Notes: a model not told the origin generated them from the sequence alone. A DNA stretch of 64,000 nucleotides from Prevotellaceae bacterium UBA2744 (GCA_002353575.1 DEJQ01000019.1:725-64724); one strand, 5' to 3'. Counted from the stretch's first letter, positions 33,642 through 42,459 are shown. Translations and numbers: made by a program.

Positions 33642-35282
33642 ATGAAACAACACGGACACCCACAGGGGCTTTACCTCCTGTTCGTAACAGAAATGGCAGA
33701 ACGCTTTTCATACTATGGAATGCGTGCCATCTTCATCCTCTATCTCGTAGCAGCATTCTTCGGCAGTGCTGAAGCATCACAAGTATATGGCTCCTACACG
33801 GGGCTTGTATATCTCACTCCATTGTTGGGTGGATACATCTCCGATCGCTACTGGGGCAATCGTCGCAGCATCATCGTGGGCGGACTCGTTATGGCTATCG
33901 GTCAGTTTCTGATGTTTGCCTCTGCCTGTTTCGTCAATCAGAGCATATTTTCCGAGGACGGAGCAATCAGTGCTGACGTTGATAACAGTTTCTCGCTCAC
34001 ACTAATGTTTATTGGTCTCACAGCCCTTATCATCGGAAACGGATTCTTCAAGCCGAATATTTCTACAATGGTTGGCGACCTCTACGAACCGCAGGATCAC
34101 CGTAAGGACTCTGCCTTCACCATCTTCTATATGGGTATCAATATCGGAGCCTTCATCGCTCCGCTCATCTGCGGACCTCTTGGCAATGGTAACTGGGCTG
34201 ATCCCGCTGGCTTCAAGTGGGGATTCTTTTGTGCCGGTTGTGCCATGCTTTTCTCTGTTGTCGTCTTCTGGGCGCTTAAAGATCGTTTCCTTGTCACTCC
34301 GGAAGGTCTTGGCATCGGACTGCCTCCTGCCAAGAGCCAGCTCCTCCATCTCAAGGAAATGCATGAAAAGGAAGAAGAAACCGTCAACGCAAATGCAAAA
34401 ACTGATAAATCTGCAAATGCAGCCAGTGTGCAGGTAAAGAACTCACCTCTGCGCCTTTGGGGCTGCATCGTCGGAGGCATACTGCTCATGGTGCTTTTCT
34501 CACTCTCAGCCGAAAACTTCAACGACTACATCTCAGCAGCCATCTATGCAATATCCATAGTGCTGCCCATATTCATCATAACCGATCGCGGACTCAACAC
34601 AGTCGAGAAGATGCGCATCGGAGTCATCTACATCATTGCCATATTCGTCATCTTCTTCTGGAGTGCATTCGAGCAGGCAGGTTCTTCGCTCACCCTCTTT
34701 GCTGACAAACAGTGCGACCGTACCATCGGTTCCTGGGAGATGCCTACAACCTGGTTCCAGTGTATCAATCCCATTGGTATCGTGCTCTTTGCTCCGCTTA
34801 TGGCCATGCTCTGGGAACAGCTTGTAAAACGCAACATCAACGTGTCCTCACCTATGAAACAGGCACTCGGACTCATGATGCTCTCCATCAGCTACTTTAT
34901 CATTGCCTATGCTACCAGCGGCATGCAACCGGGAATGAAAGTCAGCATGTGGTGGCTCTTTGCACTATACTGGTGCCACACTATAGGCGAACTGTCACTC
35001 TCTCCGATTGGGCTCTCTATGGTCAACAAGCTTTCTCCTGCTCACCTTGCCAGCCTTCTCATGGGTGTCTGGTTCATGAGTACGGCAGCCAGCAATATTC
35101 TTGCAGGCAAGCTTGCTACACTCCTGCCTATCGAAGGTGAGCCTGTGCGCTCTTTCCTCGGGTTCCCAATAGAAACTTTGACCGACTTCTTCATGCTCTT
35201 CGCCATCATGTCGGCAGTGGCAGCAGTGATGCTCTTCTGTCTGTGCCCGTTACTCAAACGTATGATGAAAGGAGTAGAGTAG
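33642..35282 (+). CDS. POT-family proton-dependent oligopeptide transporter
   Basis: A 546-residue POT/PTR2-family transporter importing di- and tripeptides with protons. The signature ExxERFxYY appears as EMAERFSYYGMRAI near residues 15-28, and the FYxxINxG signature as FYMGINIGAFIAPLICG. About 14 membrane helices are visible, with a soluble Lys/Asn-rich loop near residues 235-265. It follows yidC after 34 bases; the next gene starts with GTG one base after its stop. Confidence 0.94.
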   Translation: MKQHGHPQGLYLLFVTEMAERFSYYGMRAIFILYLVAAFFGSAEASQVYGSYTGLVYLTPLLGGYISDRYWGNRRSIIVGGLVMAIGQFLMFASACFVNQSIFSEDGAISADVDNSFSLTLMFIGLTALIIGNGFFKPNISTMVGDLYEPQDHRKDSAFTIFYMGINIGAFIAPLICGPLGNGNWADPAGFKWGFFCAGCAMLFSVVVFWALKDRFLVTPEGLGIGLPPAKSQLLHLKEMHEKEEETVNANAKTDKSANAASVQVKNSPLRLWGCIVGGILLMVLFSLSAENFNDYISAAIYAISIVLPIFIITDRGLNTVEKMRIGVIYIIAIFVIFFWSAFEQAGSSLTLFADKQCDRTIGSWEMPTTWFQCINPIGIVLFAPLMAMLWEQLVKRNINVSSPMKQALGLMMLSISYFIIAYATSGMQPGMKVSMWWLFALYWCHTIGELSLSPIGLSMVNKLSPAHLASLLMGVWFMSTAASNILAGKLATLLPIEGEPVRSFLGFPIETLTDFFMLFAIMSAVAAVMLFCLCPLLKRMMKGVE

Positions 35283-35283
35283 G

Positions 35284-36108
35284 GTGTCGTTGTTTCCGTC
35301 GTTCATATTCCTGTCCTTTGGCAGCGGCAGTTGTGGTAATTGCTATTACCTTGGCACACCCGATGGCGCCATCCTCATCGATGCTGGTGTCGGTATGCGT
35401 AAATTGGGCAAGGCTTTCAACGACTATGGAGTTAACCGCACACTTATCAAGGCAATTCTGCTCACCCACGACCACAGCGACCACGTAAAGCATGCAGCAA
35501 AATTGGCATCCAATCTGGGCGTGCCAGTCTATGCACTTCGTGAAGTGCATTCCGGCATGCTTGCCAATCGCTTTATAGTTCATAAAATCGAAGAGTCCCG
35601 TCGCCAGTACATTGAGATAGGCACACCATTTCAGGTCTGCGGCTTCACCATCACGGCCTTTCCGGTACCCCACGACTCCACAGCCAACGTGGGCTATACC
35701 ATAACCTTGGGCGACACGATTTTCTCGCTTATGACCGATGTGGGCGAAGTGACCACCGAAGTGGCTCAGGCACTCCAGCGCTCCACTCATGTAGTGCTCG
35801 AAGCAAACTACGACCCCGACCTCCTGCGCACAGGGCACTATCCATACATCCTGCAGGAACGAATACGTAACGGTCGCGGCCATCTTTCCAACTTTCAGTG
35901 TGCTGAGGCTCTTATTCAGAACTACCATCCCGCCCTCCGCCATGTATGGCTGTGCCACCTCAGCGGCGACAACAACCGCCCCGAACTGGCACACGAAACG
36001 GTCCGTTCCCTCCTCGCCTCCAGCAACATCCCTGTAGGCACTTCTCTTCAACTTGACGTGCTTCAACGCGCCAAAACCACCGGACCATTTGAGATTATTA
36101 GGTTATGA
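35284..36108 (+). CDS. YycJ-type metallo-beta-lactamase-fold hydrolase
   Basis: A 274-residue MBL-fold protein similar to YycJ/WalJ. The metal-binding motif is LTHDHSDHV (HxHxDH) near residues 59-67, and the N-terminus has the family segment FGSGSCGNCYYL. Two further His/Asp ligands are in MTDVGEV and CHLSGDNN. Members are thought to be nucleases or to act in coordination of cell division and DNA replication; the role is not established. The start is a GTG at 35284, directly after the transporter stop. The stretch after its stop (36109-36187) holds no gene I can support. Confidence 0.88.
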   Translation: MSLFPSFIFLSFGSGSCGNCYYLGTPDGAILIDAGVGMRKLGKAFNDYGVNRTLIKAILLTHDHSDHVKHAAKLASNLGVPVYALREVHSGMLANRFIVHKIEESRRQYIEIGTPFQVCGFTITAFPVPHDSTANVGYTITLGDTIFSLMTDVGEVTTEVAQALQRSTHVVLEANYDPDLLRTGHYPYILQERIRNGRGHLSNFQCAEALIQNYHPALRHVWLCHLSGDNNRPELAHETVRSLLASSNIPVGTSLQLDVLQRAKTTGPFEIIRL

Positions 36109-36187
36109 GGTCATAATCTAAGAAATTTTGCTGTTGTGCGTAGGAATTTTTTTCCGTGTGCACACGAGGCATGTTTTCATCAGTTTT

Positions 36188-36536
36188 GACACGTAGGTCA
36201 GTTCTCGCCCTTCAACATTGTGGAAAGCGGAGCCAATGCCAACAATGAGGGCAACCTGAACGAAATCATCCTCATGGGCAGTGGCAGCAAGCTGGGCTAC
36301 TCGAAAGTTCCACGCACACTGCGCCCCTTCCGAGCCCACTTCTACGTGCCTGCCAACGGCAGCAGCGCCAGTGTGCGTAGCTTCGTGCTCGACTTCGGCG
36401 ACGGCGGCAGTGCCAAATGATCTGCATTAGCGGGGGCATAGACGCCCCGGCCTCCTACAAAGTGCAAAGCCTTTTCGACACTGATGACATCAGCTGGGAC
36501 AACGACGGCATAGAGTTTGAGGAGGACGATTACTAA
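36188..36536 (+). pseudogene. C-terminal remnant of a surface protein, frameshifted
   Basis: Only the tail of a larger protein remains. From 36191 an open stretch without a proper start reads FSPFNIVESGANANNEG and then FRAHFYVP and VRSFVLDFGDGGSAK, resembling the end of secreted Prevotella/Bacteroides surface proteins (a PFRA...FVLNFGDD type end). It stops at 36418-36420, but a second frame opens at 36417 and runs to 36536 with an acidic end (FDTDDISWDNDGIEFEEDD), which fits a single-frame shift. The DNA is GC-richer than its neighbours. A strong terminator follows at 36570. Identity of the parent family is tentative. Confidence 0.65.
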
Positions 36537-36569
36537 GCCGCCCGCCACGAGCGGACACATACAACACAG

Positions 36570-36605
36570 GCCGCCGGGAGAGCGAATCTCCCGGCGGCTA
36601 TTTTT
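36570..36605 (+). terminator. Strong GC-rich terminator after the surface-protein remnant
   Basis: GCCGCCGGGAGA (36570-36581) pairs perfectly with TCTCCCGGCGGC (36587-36598) around GCGAA, followed by TATTTTTC. This well-preserved terminator shows where the parent gene ended. Confidence 0.88.
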
Positions 36606-36725
36606 CGGCTATATTCCTTCACGAAAGCCCCGATTTTTATTGGCTTTGACTCATTTTTATCAAAAAACATGATTATTCTTCAGAAATAATGTAAATTTAC
36701 ATATTGTTATTTAATACTGAAAAAC

Positions 36726-36815
36726 ATGGCAAAAAAGAAAGAAAATACAACCTCAATAGGATTCGAGGAAGTTATATGGAGAGCTGCTGATAAGGCTGTC
36801 GGCAGGAGGCACTAA
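36726..36815 (+). pseudogene. N-terminal remnant of hsdM (type I modification subunit)
   Basis: The ATG at 36726 opens a 29-codon frame whose product contains IGFEEVIWRAADK, matching the start of Bacteroidales type I R-M methyltransferase HsdM (FEExLWxAADKLRG). After ADK the sequence leaves the family and stops within six codons. The rest of hsdM, and any hsdS, is missing. The sequence runs directly into an hsdR fragment in another frame, so a deletion has joined the two. Confidence 0.6.
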
Positions 36816-37006
36816 GATTACTAAGCATAACATCAACGAGTGCATTTTCAGGTTGCTGGAACAGAGTATCCAATCTCATGGAATAGATGTGTTGACTCCA
36901 AAGGTGAAGTTCTCGCTTTTCGATCCGTCGTTCCTTGCAGAGTTGAAAAAGACGAAAGAGAAGAACCTGGCTCTGAAACTTCTGGAAAATCTGCTTAGAG
37001 ACAGCA
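36784..37006 (+). pseudogene. C-terminal remnant of hsdR (type I restriction subunit)
   Basis: In the frame containing 36811-36813 the translation includes LSAGGTKITKHNINE, then FSLFDPSFLAELKKTKEKN and LALKLLENLLRD. This pattern (FxxFDxxFLxELxxMKxKNLAxELLxxLL) is characteristic of the C-terminal helical domain of HsdR. There is no start and no motor or nuclease domain. The open frame is cut off near LLRD, where a third, unrelated fragment begins. Confidence 0.6.
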
Positions 37007-37009
37007 ATA

Positions 37010-37381
37010 ATAACCAATGGGAAAGGCAAGATCCGTGAGATGACATTTGACGAAATACGAAAGTATCGGGTTAAGGATTCGACTGCGAAACTGACCGACC
37101 AGCAGATACCCTCAATCGACGAGGTGTTTGAGCTGTTTCATGAAGTTCGCAGCCAGGGCAACCACTGCCGATTACTTGTAGAAATAAAACGCACCAACAA
37201 TATCTATCAGGGATTTTATATGTGGCTCACAAAGTCGTTCCTCAATGATATCCACAATCATGGCAAGCAGGTGAAAATATGGACTCTCGAAGGAACGGAA
37301 GTGTCACATCTGGATGTAAATGGCATCATCACCAATCGGCCTGATCTGTGGCGTGGATTGCGTAACACTACTTTCAACTAA
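37010..37381 (+). pseudogene. Truncated glycerophosphodiester phosphodiesterase (GDPD)
   Basis: From 37010 the frame reads ITNGKGKIREMTFDEIRKY, the classic GDPD stretch that normally follows HDxTLDRT, and continues to IPSIDEVFELF, CRLLVEIK and, near the end, VKIWTLEGTEVSH and NGIITNRPDLW. The N-terminal catalytic HxHD part is missing, and the middle is shortened between VEIK and the last two strands, so it cannot be a complete enzyme. A potential ATG at 37040 could still open 113 codons. It abuts the hsdR fragment directly. Confidence 0.65.
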
Positions 37382-37421
37382 CTTTTCACTTTCAACATTT
37401 CACATTTCCCTTTAAATGTTG

Positions 37422-37430
37422 TACCTTCGC
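37422..37430 (+). promoter_or_regulatory. -7 promoter box of the glycosyltransferase gene
   Basis: TACCTTCGC resembles TAnnTTTG with one change, as at several other genes in this window (for example infC and glnN). It lies 17 bases before the ATG at 37448. Confidence 0.5.
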
Positions 37431-37447
37431 AAAAAAATTTCGTAAGA

Positions 37448-38407
37448 ATGGATATTTCGGTAATTGTTCCGCTATACAACGAGGAAGAGTCGTTGGTTGA
37501 ACTGCATGAATGGATAAAACGAGTGATGGACGAGAATAAGTTCACGTATGAGGTTATTTTTGTAAATGATGGTTCTACTGACGGATCGTGGCAGGTGATC
37601 GAGGATTTGGCTAAGAAGTTCCCTGAGGTGCACGGAATAAAGTTCCGCAGGAATTACGGTAAGAGCCCGGCTCTGTACTGTGGGTTCGGGACTGCTCAGG
37701 GTGATGTGGTCATCACGATGGATGCTGACCTGCAGGATAGTCCTGACGAGATTCCGGGCTTGTATAGCATGATTGTGAATGATGGCTATGACCTGGTGAG
37801 CGGCTTTAAGATGAATCGCAAGAAAGGGGATCCGCTGTCGAAGACTATCCCGACAAAGTTGTTCAATGCCACCGCCAGAAAGGTAAGTGGAATAAAGAAT
37901 CTGCATGATTTCAACTGCGGACTGAAGGCTTACAAGAATGAGGTGGTAAAGAATATTGAGGTATATGGCGAAATGCACAGGTATATTCCGTATCTAGCAA
38001 AGAATGCTGGTTTCACAAAGATTGGCGAGAAACCTGTACATCACCAGAAGCGTCAGCACGGAAAAAGTAAGTTCATGGGTTGGAACCGTTTCGTGAATGG
38101 TTATCTGGATCTGATTAGTCTATGGTTTATCGATAGCTTCGGACTGAAGCCTATGCACATCTTCGGATTTATCGGTACGTTGATTTTCATGATTGGTCTG
38201 TTGGCAGTCATCGCTGTGGGAGGTATGAAGCTATGGGCTCTGCACAATGGTGTGGCAAGGGTGCTGGTGACAGATACTCCGTATTTTTATATTGCACTGA
38301 CGATGATGATTATCGGTACGCAGTTGTTCGTTGCAGGTTTCCTGGGAGATATGATTAGCCGCAATTCGCAAGAGAGAAATAAGTATCAGGTTTCAAAGCG
38401 TATCTGA
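37448..38407 (+). CDS. Family 2 glycosyltransferase with two C-terminal membrane helices
   Basis: A 319-residue GT2 enzyme of the dolichol-phosphate-mannose/GtrB/ArnC type, which transfers a sugar from a nucleotide donor to a polyprenyl phosphate. The N-terminus IVPLYNEEESL and the segments FVNDGSTDGSW and MDADLQDSPDEIP (the DxD metal site) are typical. Two membrane helices lie near residues 237-260 (FGFIGTLIFMIGLLAVIAVG) and 275-300. The sugar is unknown. It leads a plus-strand run with the two envelope genes that follow. Confidence 0.92.
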   Translation: MDISVIVPLYNEEESLVELHEWIKRVMDENKFTYEVIFVNDGSTDGSWQVIEDLAKKFPEVHGIKFRRNYGKSPALYCGFGTAQGDVVITMDADLQDSPDEIPGLYSMIVNDGYDLVSGFKMNRKKGDPLSKTIPTKLFNATARKVSGIKNLHDFNCGLKAYKNEVVKNIEVYGEMHRYIPYLAKNAGFTKIGEKPVHHQKRQHGKSKFMGWNRFVNGYLDLISLWFIDSFGLKPMHIFGFIGTLIFMIGLLAVIAVGGMKLWALHNGVARVLVTDTPYFYIALTMMIIGTQLFVAGFLGDMISRNSQERNKYQVSKRI

Positions 38408-38409
38408 TA

Positions 38410-38997
38410 ATGAGAAAGTGGATTGGTCTGGCGATTGTAGCGAGCCTGCTGCTGACAGTTGCATGCAGTACTGCTTCGTGTCCGATGGATACGAAGGTGA
38501 CGTGCAATTATGATTTCTTTGATGCTGCAACAGGGGATGCGTCTGTTCTGTTCGACACACTTACAGTGACTATCAGAAAACCTATGACTTTTTATATCTA
38601 TACGAAGGAGGGTAAGAATGACAGTGTGCTGAGAGTGAGGAGTACAGCTCTTGTTGATTCGGGATATAAGGAGACTAAGACCGTAGTGAATGCTGATACT
38701 ATTCTGCTGAACAGTTTGGCTAACGGCGGGTCTATGAATATCCAAATGAGCAATAATGGACCTGTAGATACACTGGTGCTACACTATAAGAAGATTCTAT
38801 TGCCCGACACCATGTATGTGTTTCATGAGGGGTATTCGCATGTGGAAACTCCTGAATGTGGAGTCTATCGCTTTCATAACGTGAAGGATGTGAAGGCTAC
38901 AGACCGATGCATAGATAGGGTGGAGATTGTCAATCCGAAGGTTGACTATCAGAAGGAGTATAACGTAAGGATTTATTTTAATACTTCTGCAGAGTAG
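38410..38997 (+). CDS. DUF6452-type lipoprotein, unknown function
   Basis: A 195-residue protein with a lipoprotein-like signal (LLLTVACSTASCP; Cys after VA). It resembles the Bacteroidales DUF6452 family, a beta-rich domain of unknown role that is regularly encoded next to a DUF6048 gene, as here. The conserved segments are TCNYDFFD, LFDTLTVTIR and the final CIDRVEIVNP with YNVRIYF. It starts two bases after the glycosyltransferase stop. Confidence 0.75.
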   Translation: MRKWIGLAIVASLLLTVACSTASCPMDTKVTCNYDFFDAATGDASVLFDTLTVTIRKPMTFYIYTKEGKNDSVLRVRSTALVDSGYKETKTVVNADTILLNSLANGGSMNIQMSNNGPVDTLVLHYKKILLPDTMYVFHEGYSHVETPECGVYRFHNVKDVKATDRCIDRVEIVNPKVDYQKEYNVRIYFNTSAE

Positions 38998-39002
38998 AAC
39001 GC

Positions 39003-39803
39003 ATGAGAGGGTTTGTTTGCATATTACTTTTATTGTGTTGTCAACTGACATGGGGACAGAAGAAGGATGGCATGAATGTTGCTATGCTGGCTGACTCTGC
39101 GAATGTTTCAATTGCCAACTCCCAACTGTCACCCGACTCGGTAGAGAGCAAATTCTCGAAGTGGGTGCCAGAGATGGAAGGGGAGAAGAAGGTGCTGCCG
39201 CTATTCCAAGGCTTTACGATCTCGTTCGACCTGATAGGACTCGGAATGCTTGCTATAAACGATTATGGTACTATCGAGGGCGCACTGCGATTGAGTCTTA
39301 AGAATACCTGGCTGCCAATTGTGGAACTGGGTTATGGTATGTGCGAAAAGACCGATTATAATACGAAGATTCACTTTAAGGTAAACGCTCCGTTCATTCG
39401 AATAGGATGCGACTGGAATTTTCTGCGCAATAAGTTTATGGACAATCGTATGTTCGTGGGTGCCCGTTGGGGCGTCTCTACTTATAAATATGATATGAGC
39501 GGTCCGTCAGTAACTGACCCTATTTATGGGGGCAAGGATACGTTTGATTTCTCTGGTACCACTGCTACAAGCAACTGGGTAGAGCTGGTGCTGGGATGCC
39601 AAGTGAAGATTGTACGTAATTTCCATATGGGATGGAGCATACGACTAAAGTATCACATTTCGAGCAGTAAGAACGATTATTCAAAGGCATACTATATACC
39701 TGGCTACGGTACGACTGTCAGCGGAAATACATGGTCGGGGTCGTATAACCTGATTTTTGACTTAAATTGGGGAAAGAAGAAAAGAGTAAAGAGTGAAATG
39801 TGA
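39003..39803 (+). CDS. DUF6048-type outer-membrane beta-barrel protein
   Basis: A 266-residue protein with a clear signal peptide (GFVCILLLLCCQLTWG, cleaved before Q). It resembles the Bacteroidales DUF6048 family. The mature part alternates short amphipathic strands with Gly and aromatic residues and ends in NLIFDLNWGKKKR, consistent with a small outer-membrane barrel. Function unknown. The gene follows the DUF6452-type lipoprotein after five bases, and the pair probably acts together in the outer membrane. Confidence 0.75.
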   Translation: MRGFVCILLLLCCQLTWGQKKDGMNVAMLADSANVSIANSQLSPDSVESKFSKWVPEMEGEKKVLPLFQGFTISFDLIGLGMLAINDYGTIEGALRLSLKNTWLPIVELGYGMCEKTDYNTKIHFKVNAPFIRIGCDWNFLRNKFMDNRMFVGARWGVSTYKYDMSGPSVTDPIYGGKDTFDFSGTTATSNWVELVLGCQVKIVRNFHMGWSIRLKYHISSSKNDYSKAYYIPGYGTTVSGNTWSGSYNLIFDLNWGKKKRVKSEM

Positions 39804-39830
39804 AGTGTTTGTTAATTTATAGCAGAAACG

Positions 39831-40904
39831 ATGGAATATTCATACGAGAAACATAGGATAAAGTGGTGGCATGCTCCACTGCTACTGGTATTGGTAGTCG
39901 GAACTTACTTCGCTATGACTGGCGAGGACGGAAAACGAACTATGGGTATTGATAATACTACCAAGCCCTGGGTTGGAAAAAATGTGCAGAGGGCAGAGGG
40001 TATGGTGTTCGGTACGTATTATCATATCACTTATCAGAGTAGAAAATCTCTTGATGACAGTATCCGGCTGACTCTACAGAAGGTGGATGAGTCGCTGTCG
40101 CCGTTCAATTCAAATTCGACTATCACTGCCATAAATGAGAACAGAAGTATGGAGACGGACGAGATGTTCTGCGATGTGTTCAGACTGGCTAAGGCGGTGT
40201 CGGCAATTACCAATGGTGCATTCGATATAACTGTGGCTCCGCTGGTGAACCTTTGGGGATTTGGATTCAAGAATATGGAGAATGTGAGCCGTGAGAAGGT
40301 AGATAGCCTAATGCAGTATGTGGGATTTGAGAAGGTAAACATGAACGAGGGCAGGGTAGAGAAACGGATGCCGGAGGTTATGCTCGACTGCAGTGCAATA
40401 GCAAAGGGCTATGGCGTGGATGCAGTAGGAAAGATGCTGGAACGACAGGGGGTACATTCGTATATGGTGGAGATAGGCGGAGAGGTGAGACTGCGCGGAT
40501 GCAATCCCTATGGCAAGAATTGGAGTATAGGTGTGACAAAACCTGAGGATGACAGCCTGAATAATAAGAGTGATATAGAACAGGTGATAAGTGTGACGGA
40601 TATGGCTCTCGCAACTTCTGGTAACTATCGTAATTTCTATGTGAAGGACGGACAGAAGTTTGCACATACGATAGACCCGCGGACTGGATATCCCGTGCAA
40701 CATAATATATTATCTGCGACGGTGCTGGCAAAAGATTGTGCTACGGCTGATGCCTTTGCCACTGCTTTCATGGTGCTGGGACTCGACAGCGCAAAGACTG
40801 TGCTGCAGAAGGATACGACGATGATGGCTTTATTTATTTATGCTACTAACGACGGCACTGCAGAATGGTGTTCTCCTAAACTAAAGGGAATGCTGAAGAA
40901 ATAA
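39831..40904 (+). CDS. apbE: FAD:protein FMN transferase (ApbE)
   Basis: A 357-residue ApbE-family enzyme that attaches FMN to Thr in membrane proteins such as the Rnf and Nqr subunits. One membrane anchor is visible near residues 14-29 (HAPLLLVLVVGTYFAM). The active-site segments are FNSNSTITAIN, DITVAPLVNLWGFG, DCSAIAKGYGVD, ATSGNYRNFY and HTIDPRTGYP. Length is normal. The stop lies at the left arm of the bidirectional terminator 40904-40937. Confidence 0.94.
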   Translation: MEYSYEKHRIKWWHAPLLLVLVVGTYFAMTGEDGKRTMGIDNTTKPWVGKNVQRAEGMVFGTYYHITYQSRKSLDDSIRLTLQKVDESLSPFNSNSTITAINENRSMETDEMFCDVFRLAKAVSAITNGAFDITVAPLVNLWGFGFKNMENVSREKVDSLMQYVGFEKVNMNEGRVEKRMPEVMLDCSAIAKGYGVDAVGKMLERQGVHSYMVEIGGEVRLRGCNPYGKNWSIGVTKPEDDSLNNKSDIEQVISVTDMALATSGNYRNFYVKDGQKFAHTIDPRTGYPVQHNILSATVLAKDCATADAFATAFMVLGLDSAKTVLQKDTTMMALFIYATNDGTAEWCSPKLKGMLKK

Positions 40905-40937
40905 ATAAAGGGGCATTCAACTGAATGTCCCTTTATT
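40904..40937. terminator. Bidirectional terminator between apbE and rplT
   Basis: AATAAAGGGGCATTC (40904-40918) pairs with GAATGTCCCTTTATT (40923-40937), with one G-T wobble, around a four-base loop. The A/T flanks suit termination from both sides. Confidence 0.85.
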
Positions 40938-40957
40938 TTGTATTGAGAGTAACAGAT

Positions 40958-41302
40958 TTACTTTACTTTCTCTACAATTGCCTTGAATGCCTCTGGGTTG
41001 TTGACTGCGAGGTATGCAAGTGTCTTGCGGTTGATTTCGATACCGTTCTTGTGGAGTGCACCCATGAGTTGTGAATAAGACATTCCCTCAAGGCGAGCAG
41101 CTGCGTTGATACGCTGAATCCAGAGAGCACGGAACTCGCGCTTCTTCATACGACGGTGTGCGAATGCGTAGGTGAGACCCTTCTCGTACGCATTTTTCGC
41201 AACAGTCCAAACGTTCTTGCGGGCACCAAACTGACCCTTTACGCGCTTAAGGATTTTCTTACGACGTGCACGTGATGCAACATGATTTACTGATCTTGGC
41301 AT
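40958..41302 (-). CDS. rplT: Ribosomal protein L20
   Basis: A 114-residue large-subunit protein needed early in 50S assembly. The start MPRSVNHVASRARR and the segment KGQFGARKNVWTVAKNAYEK are the family signature. It ends the thrS-infC-rpmI-rplT cluster. In other bacteria L20 represses this operon by binding its mRNA; a short inverted repeat lies in the 123-base gap upstream (41358-41383), but no known leader fold is recognised. Confidence 0.98.
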   Translation of the reverse strand: MPRSVNHVASRARRKKILKRVKGQFGARKNVWTVAKNAYEKGLTYAFAHRRMKKREFRALWIQRINAAARLEGMSYSQLMGALHKNGIEINRKTLAYLAVNNPEAFKAIVEKVK

Positions 41303-41357
41303 AATTTTGTTTGTTTTTGAATGTTAGCGAAGTCTTGTTTCAACTTTCTTTATGGGC

Positions 41358-41383
41358 TAACAAATCGGTTAAACTTTTTGTTA
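41358..41383 (-). other. Inverted repeat in the rpmI-rplT gap
   Basis: TAACAAA (41358-41364) and TTTGTTA (41377-41383) can pair around 12 bases. The gap between rpmI and rplT is long (123 bases) for such a cluster, so it may hold a control element for L20. Weak on its own. Confidence 0.3.
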
Positions 41384-41425
41384 ATGTGTTACTGGTTTTT
41401 TAGTTCTCACGAACAACTGATTCTG

Positions 41426-41623
41426 TTAACGAAGACACAAAAGGTCGCGAACCTGCTTTACGTTTGCACTGACTACAATAGCACTGTGGTCGAGATTTCT
41501 CTTCTGCTTCTTTGTCTTCTTTGTCAGGATGTGGCTGTGATAAGCGTGCTGACGCTTGATCTTGCCTGTACCAGTAAGCTTAAAACGCTTCTTGGCAGCG
41601 GATTTAGTTTTAACTTTTGGCAT
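41426..41623 (-). CDS. rpmI: Ribosomal protein L35
   Basis: A 65-residue basic protein of the large subunit; the start is the ATG at 41623 (MPKVKTKSAAKKRFK), which matches the universal L35 N-terminus. The in-frame upstream ATG would add a non-conserved 14 residues. The C-terminal segment ILTKKTKKQKRNL is typical. It lies between infC and rplT. Confidence 0.97.
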   Translation of the reverse strand: MPKVKTKSAAKKRFKLTGTGKIKRQHAYHSHILTKKTKKQKRNLDHSAIVVSANVKQVRDLLCLR

Positions 41624-41717
41624 TTTTTTTGTTTGTTTAATTATTAATAATTGGTGGCAACGCATATACCAGGGCGTTACGCACCTTGTTTCGTTCGTCG
41701 GTGGAATGCTATACCCA

Positions 41718-42392
41718 TTAGTCTTCGAGGTTGAGCTTTTCAGCTAATCCTGCAAACGGACTGTTGGGATTTGGACCTTCGGCTTCCTTCTTAGCCAATG
41801 CTTCGGCTTTTGCCTGAGCTTCTGCAGCTTCGTTGTCGCGACGCTGCTGGCTCTTCTTAGGTTGTCCAGCTTTCTTCGGAGATAAAGTGAGGAACATCTT
41901 TTTACCTTCGAGGTTTGGCATGCTCTCTACTTTTGCTACATCTTCGAGGTCGTTGGCAAAACGCAGAAGCAACACTTCGCCTTGCTCTTTGAATACAATC
42001 GAGCGCCCCTTGAAGAATACGTAAGCCTTCACTTTGTTGCCGTCGGTCAGGAATTCCCTGGCATGCTTCAACTTGAATGCATAGTCGGCATCGCCTGTCT
42101 GAGGCCCAAACCGGATTTCCTTAACATCAACTTTCACCTGCTTAGCCTTAATCTCCTTGGCTTTCTTTTTCTGCTGATAGAGATACTTGGAGTAGTCTAT
42201 GAGGCGGCAAACCGGTGGATTTGCAGTGGGTGAAATCTCTACGAGATCAACTTCTTTTTCTTCTGCCAGTTGCAGAGCCTCTCTGAGTGGAAGTACGGTT
42301 GATTCTATACCGTCACCTACTATTCTGACTTCGCGAGCGCGAATCTGTTCGTTTACACGAAGTTGCAGTTTGTTTTTATTGTCACCTTTCAT
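41718..42392 (-). CDS. infC: Translation initiation factor IF-3
   Basis: A 224-residue IF-3 that keeps ribosomal subunits apart and checks the start codon. The N-terminal segment RVNEQIRAREVRI and the linker and C-domain segments KEIRFGPQTGDADY and GRSIVFKEQGEVLL are as expected. The last 40 residues form an Ala/Lys/Glu-rich tail that E. coli IF-3 lacks but Bacteroidetes share. The start is an ordinary ATG, not the rare AUU used in enterobacteria for autoregulation. A promoter box lies upstream (42460-42468). Confidence 0.96.
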   Translation of the reverse strand: MKGDNKNKLQLRVNEQIRAREVRIVGDGIESTVLPLREALQLAEEKEVDLVEISPTANPPVCRLIDYSKYLYQQKKKAKEIKAKQVKVDVKEIRFGPQTGDADYAFKLKHAREFLTDGNKVKAYVFFKGRSIVFKEQGEVLLLRFANDLEDVAKVESMPNLEGKKMFLTLSPKKAGQPKKSQQRRDNEAAEAQAKAEALAKKEAEGPNPNSPFAGLAEKLNLED

Positions 42393-42459
42393 TGTGGCGT
42401 GGAACTTGTCCTTTCCGGTTATTAGTAAAGTTTTAAGTTTGTTTTAATTCAAAATCGGC

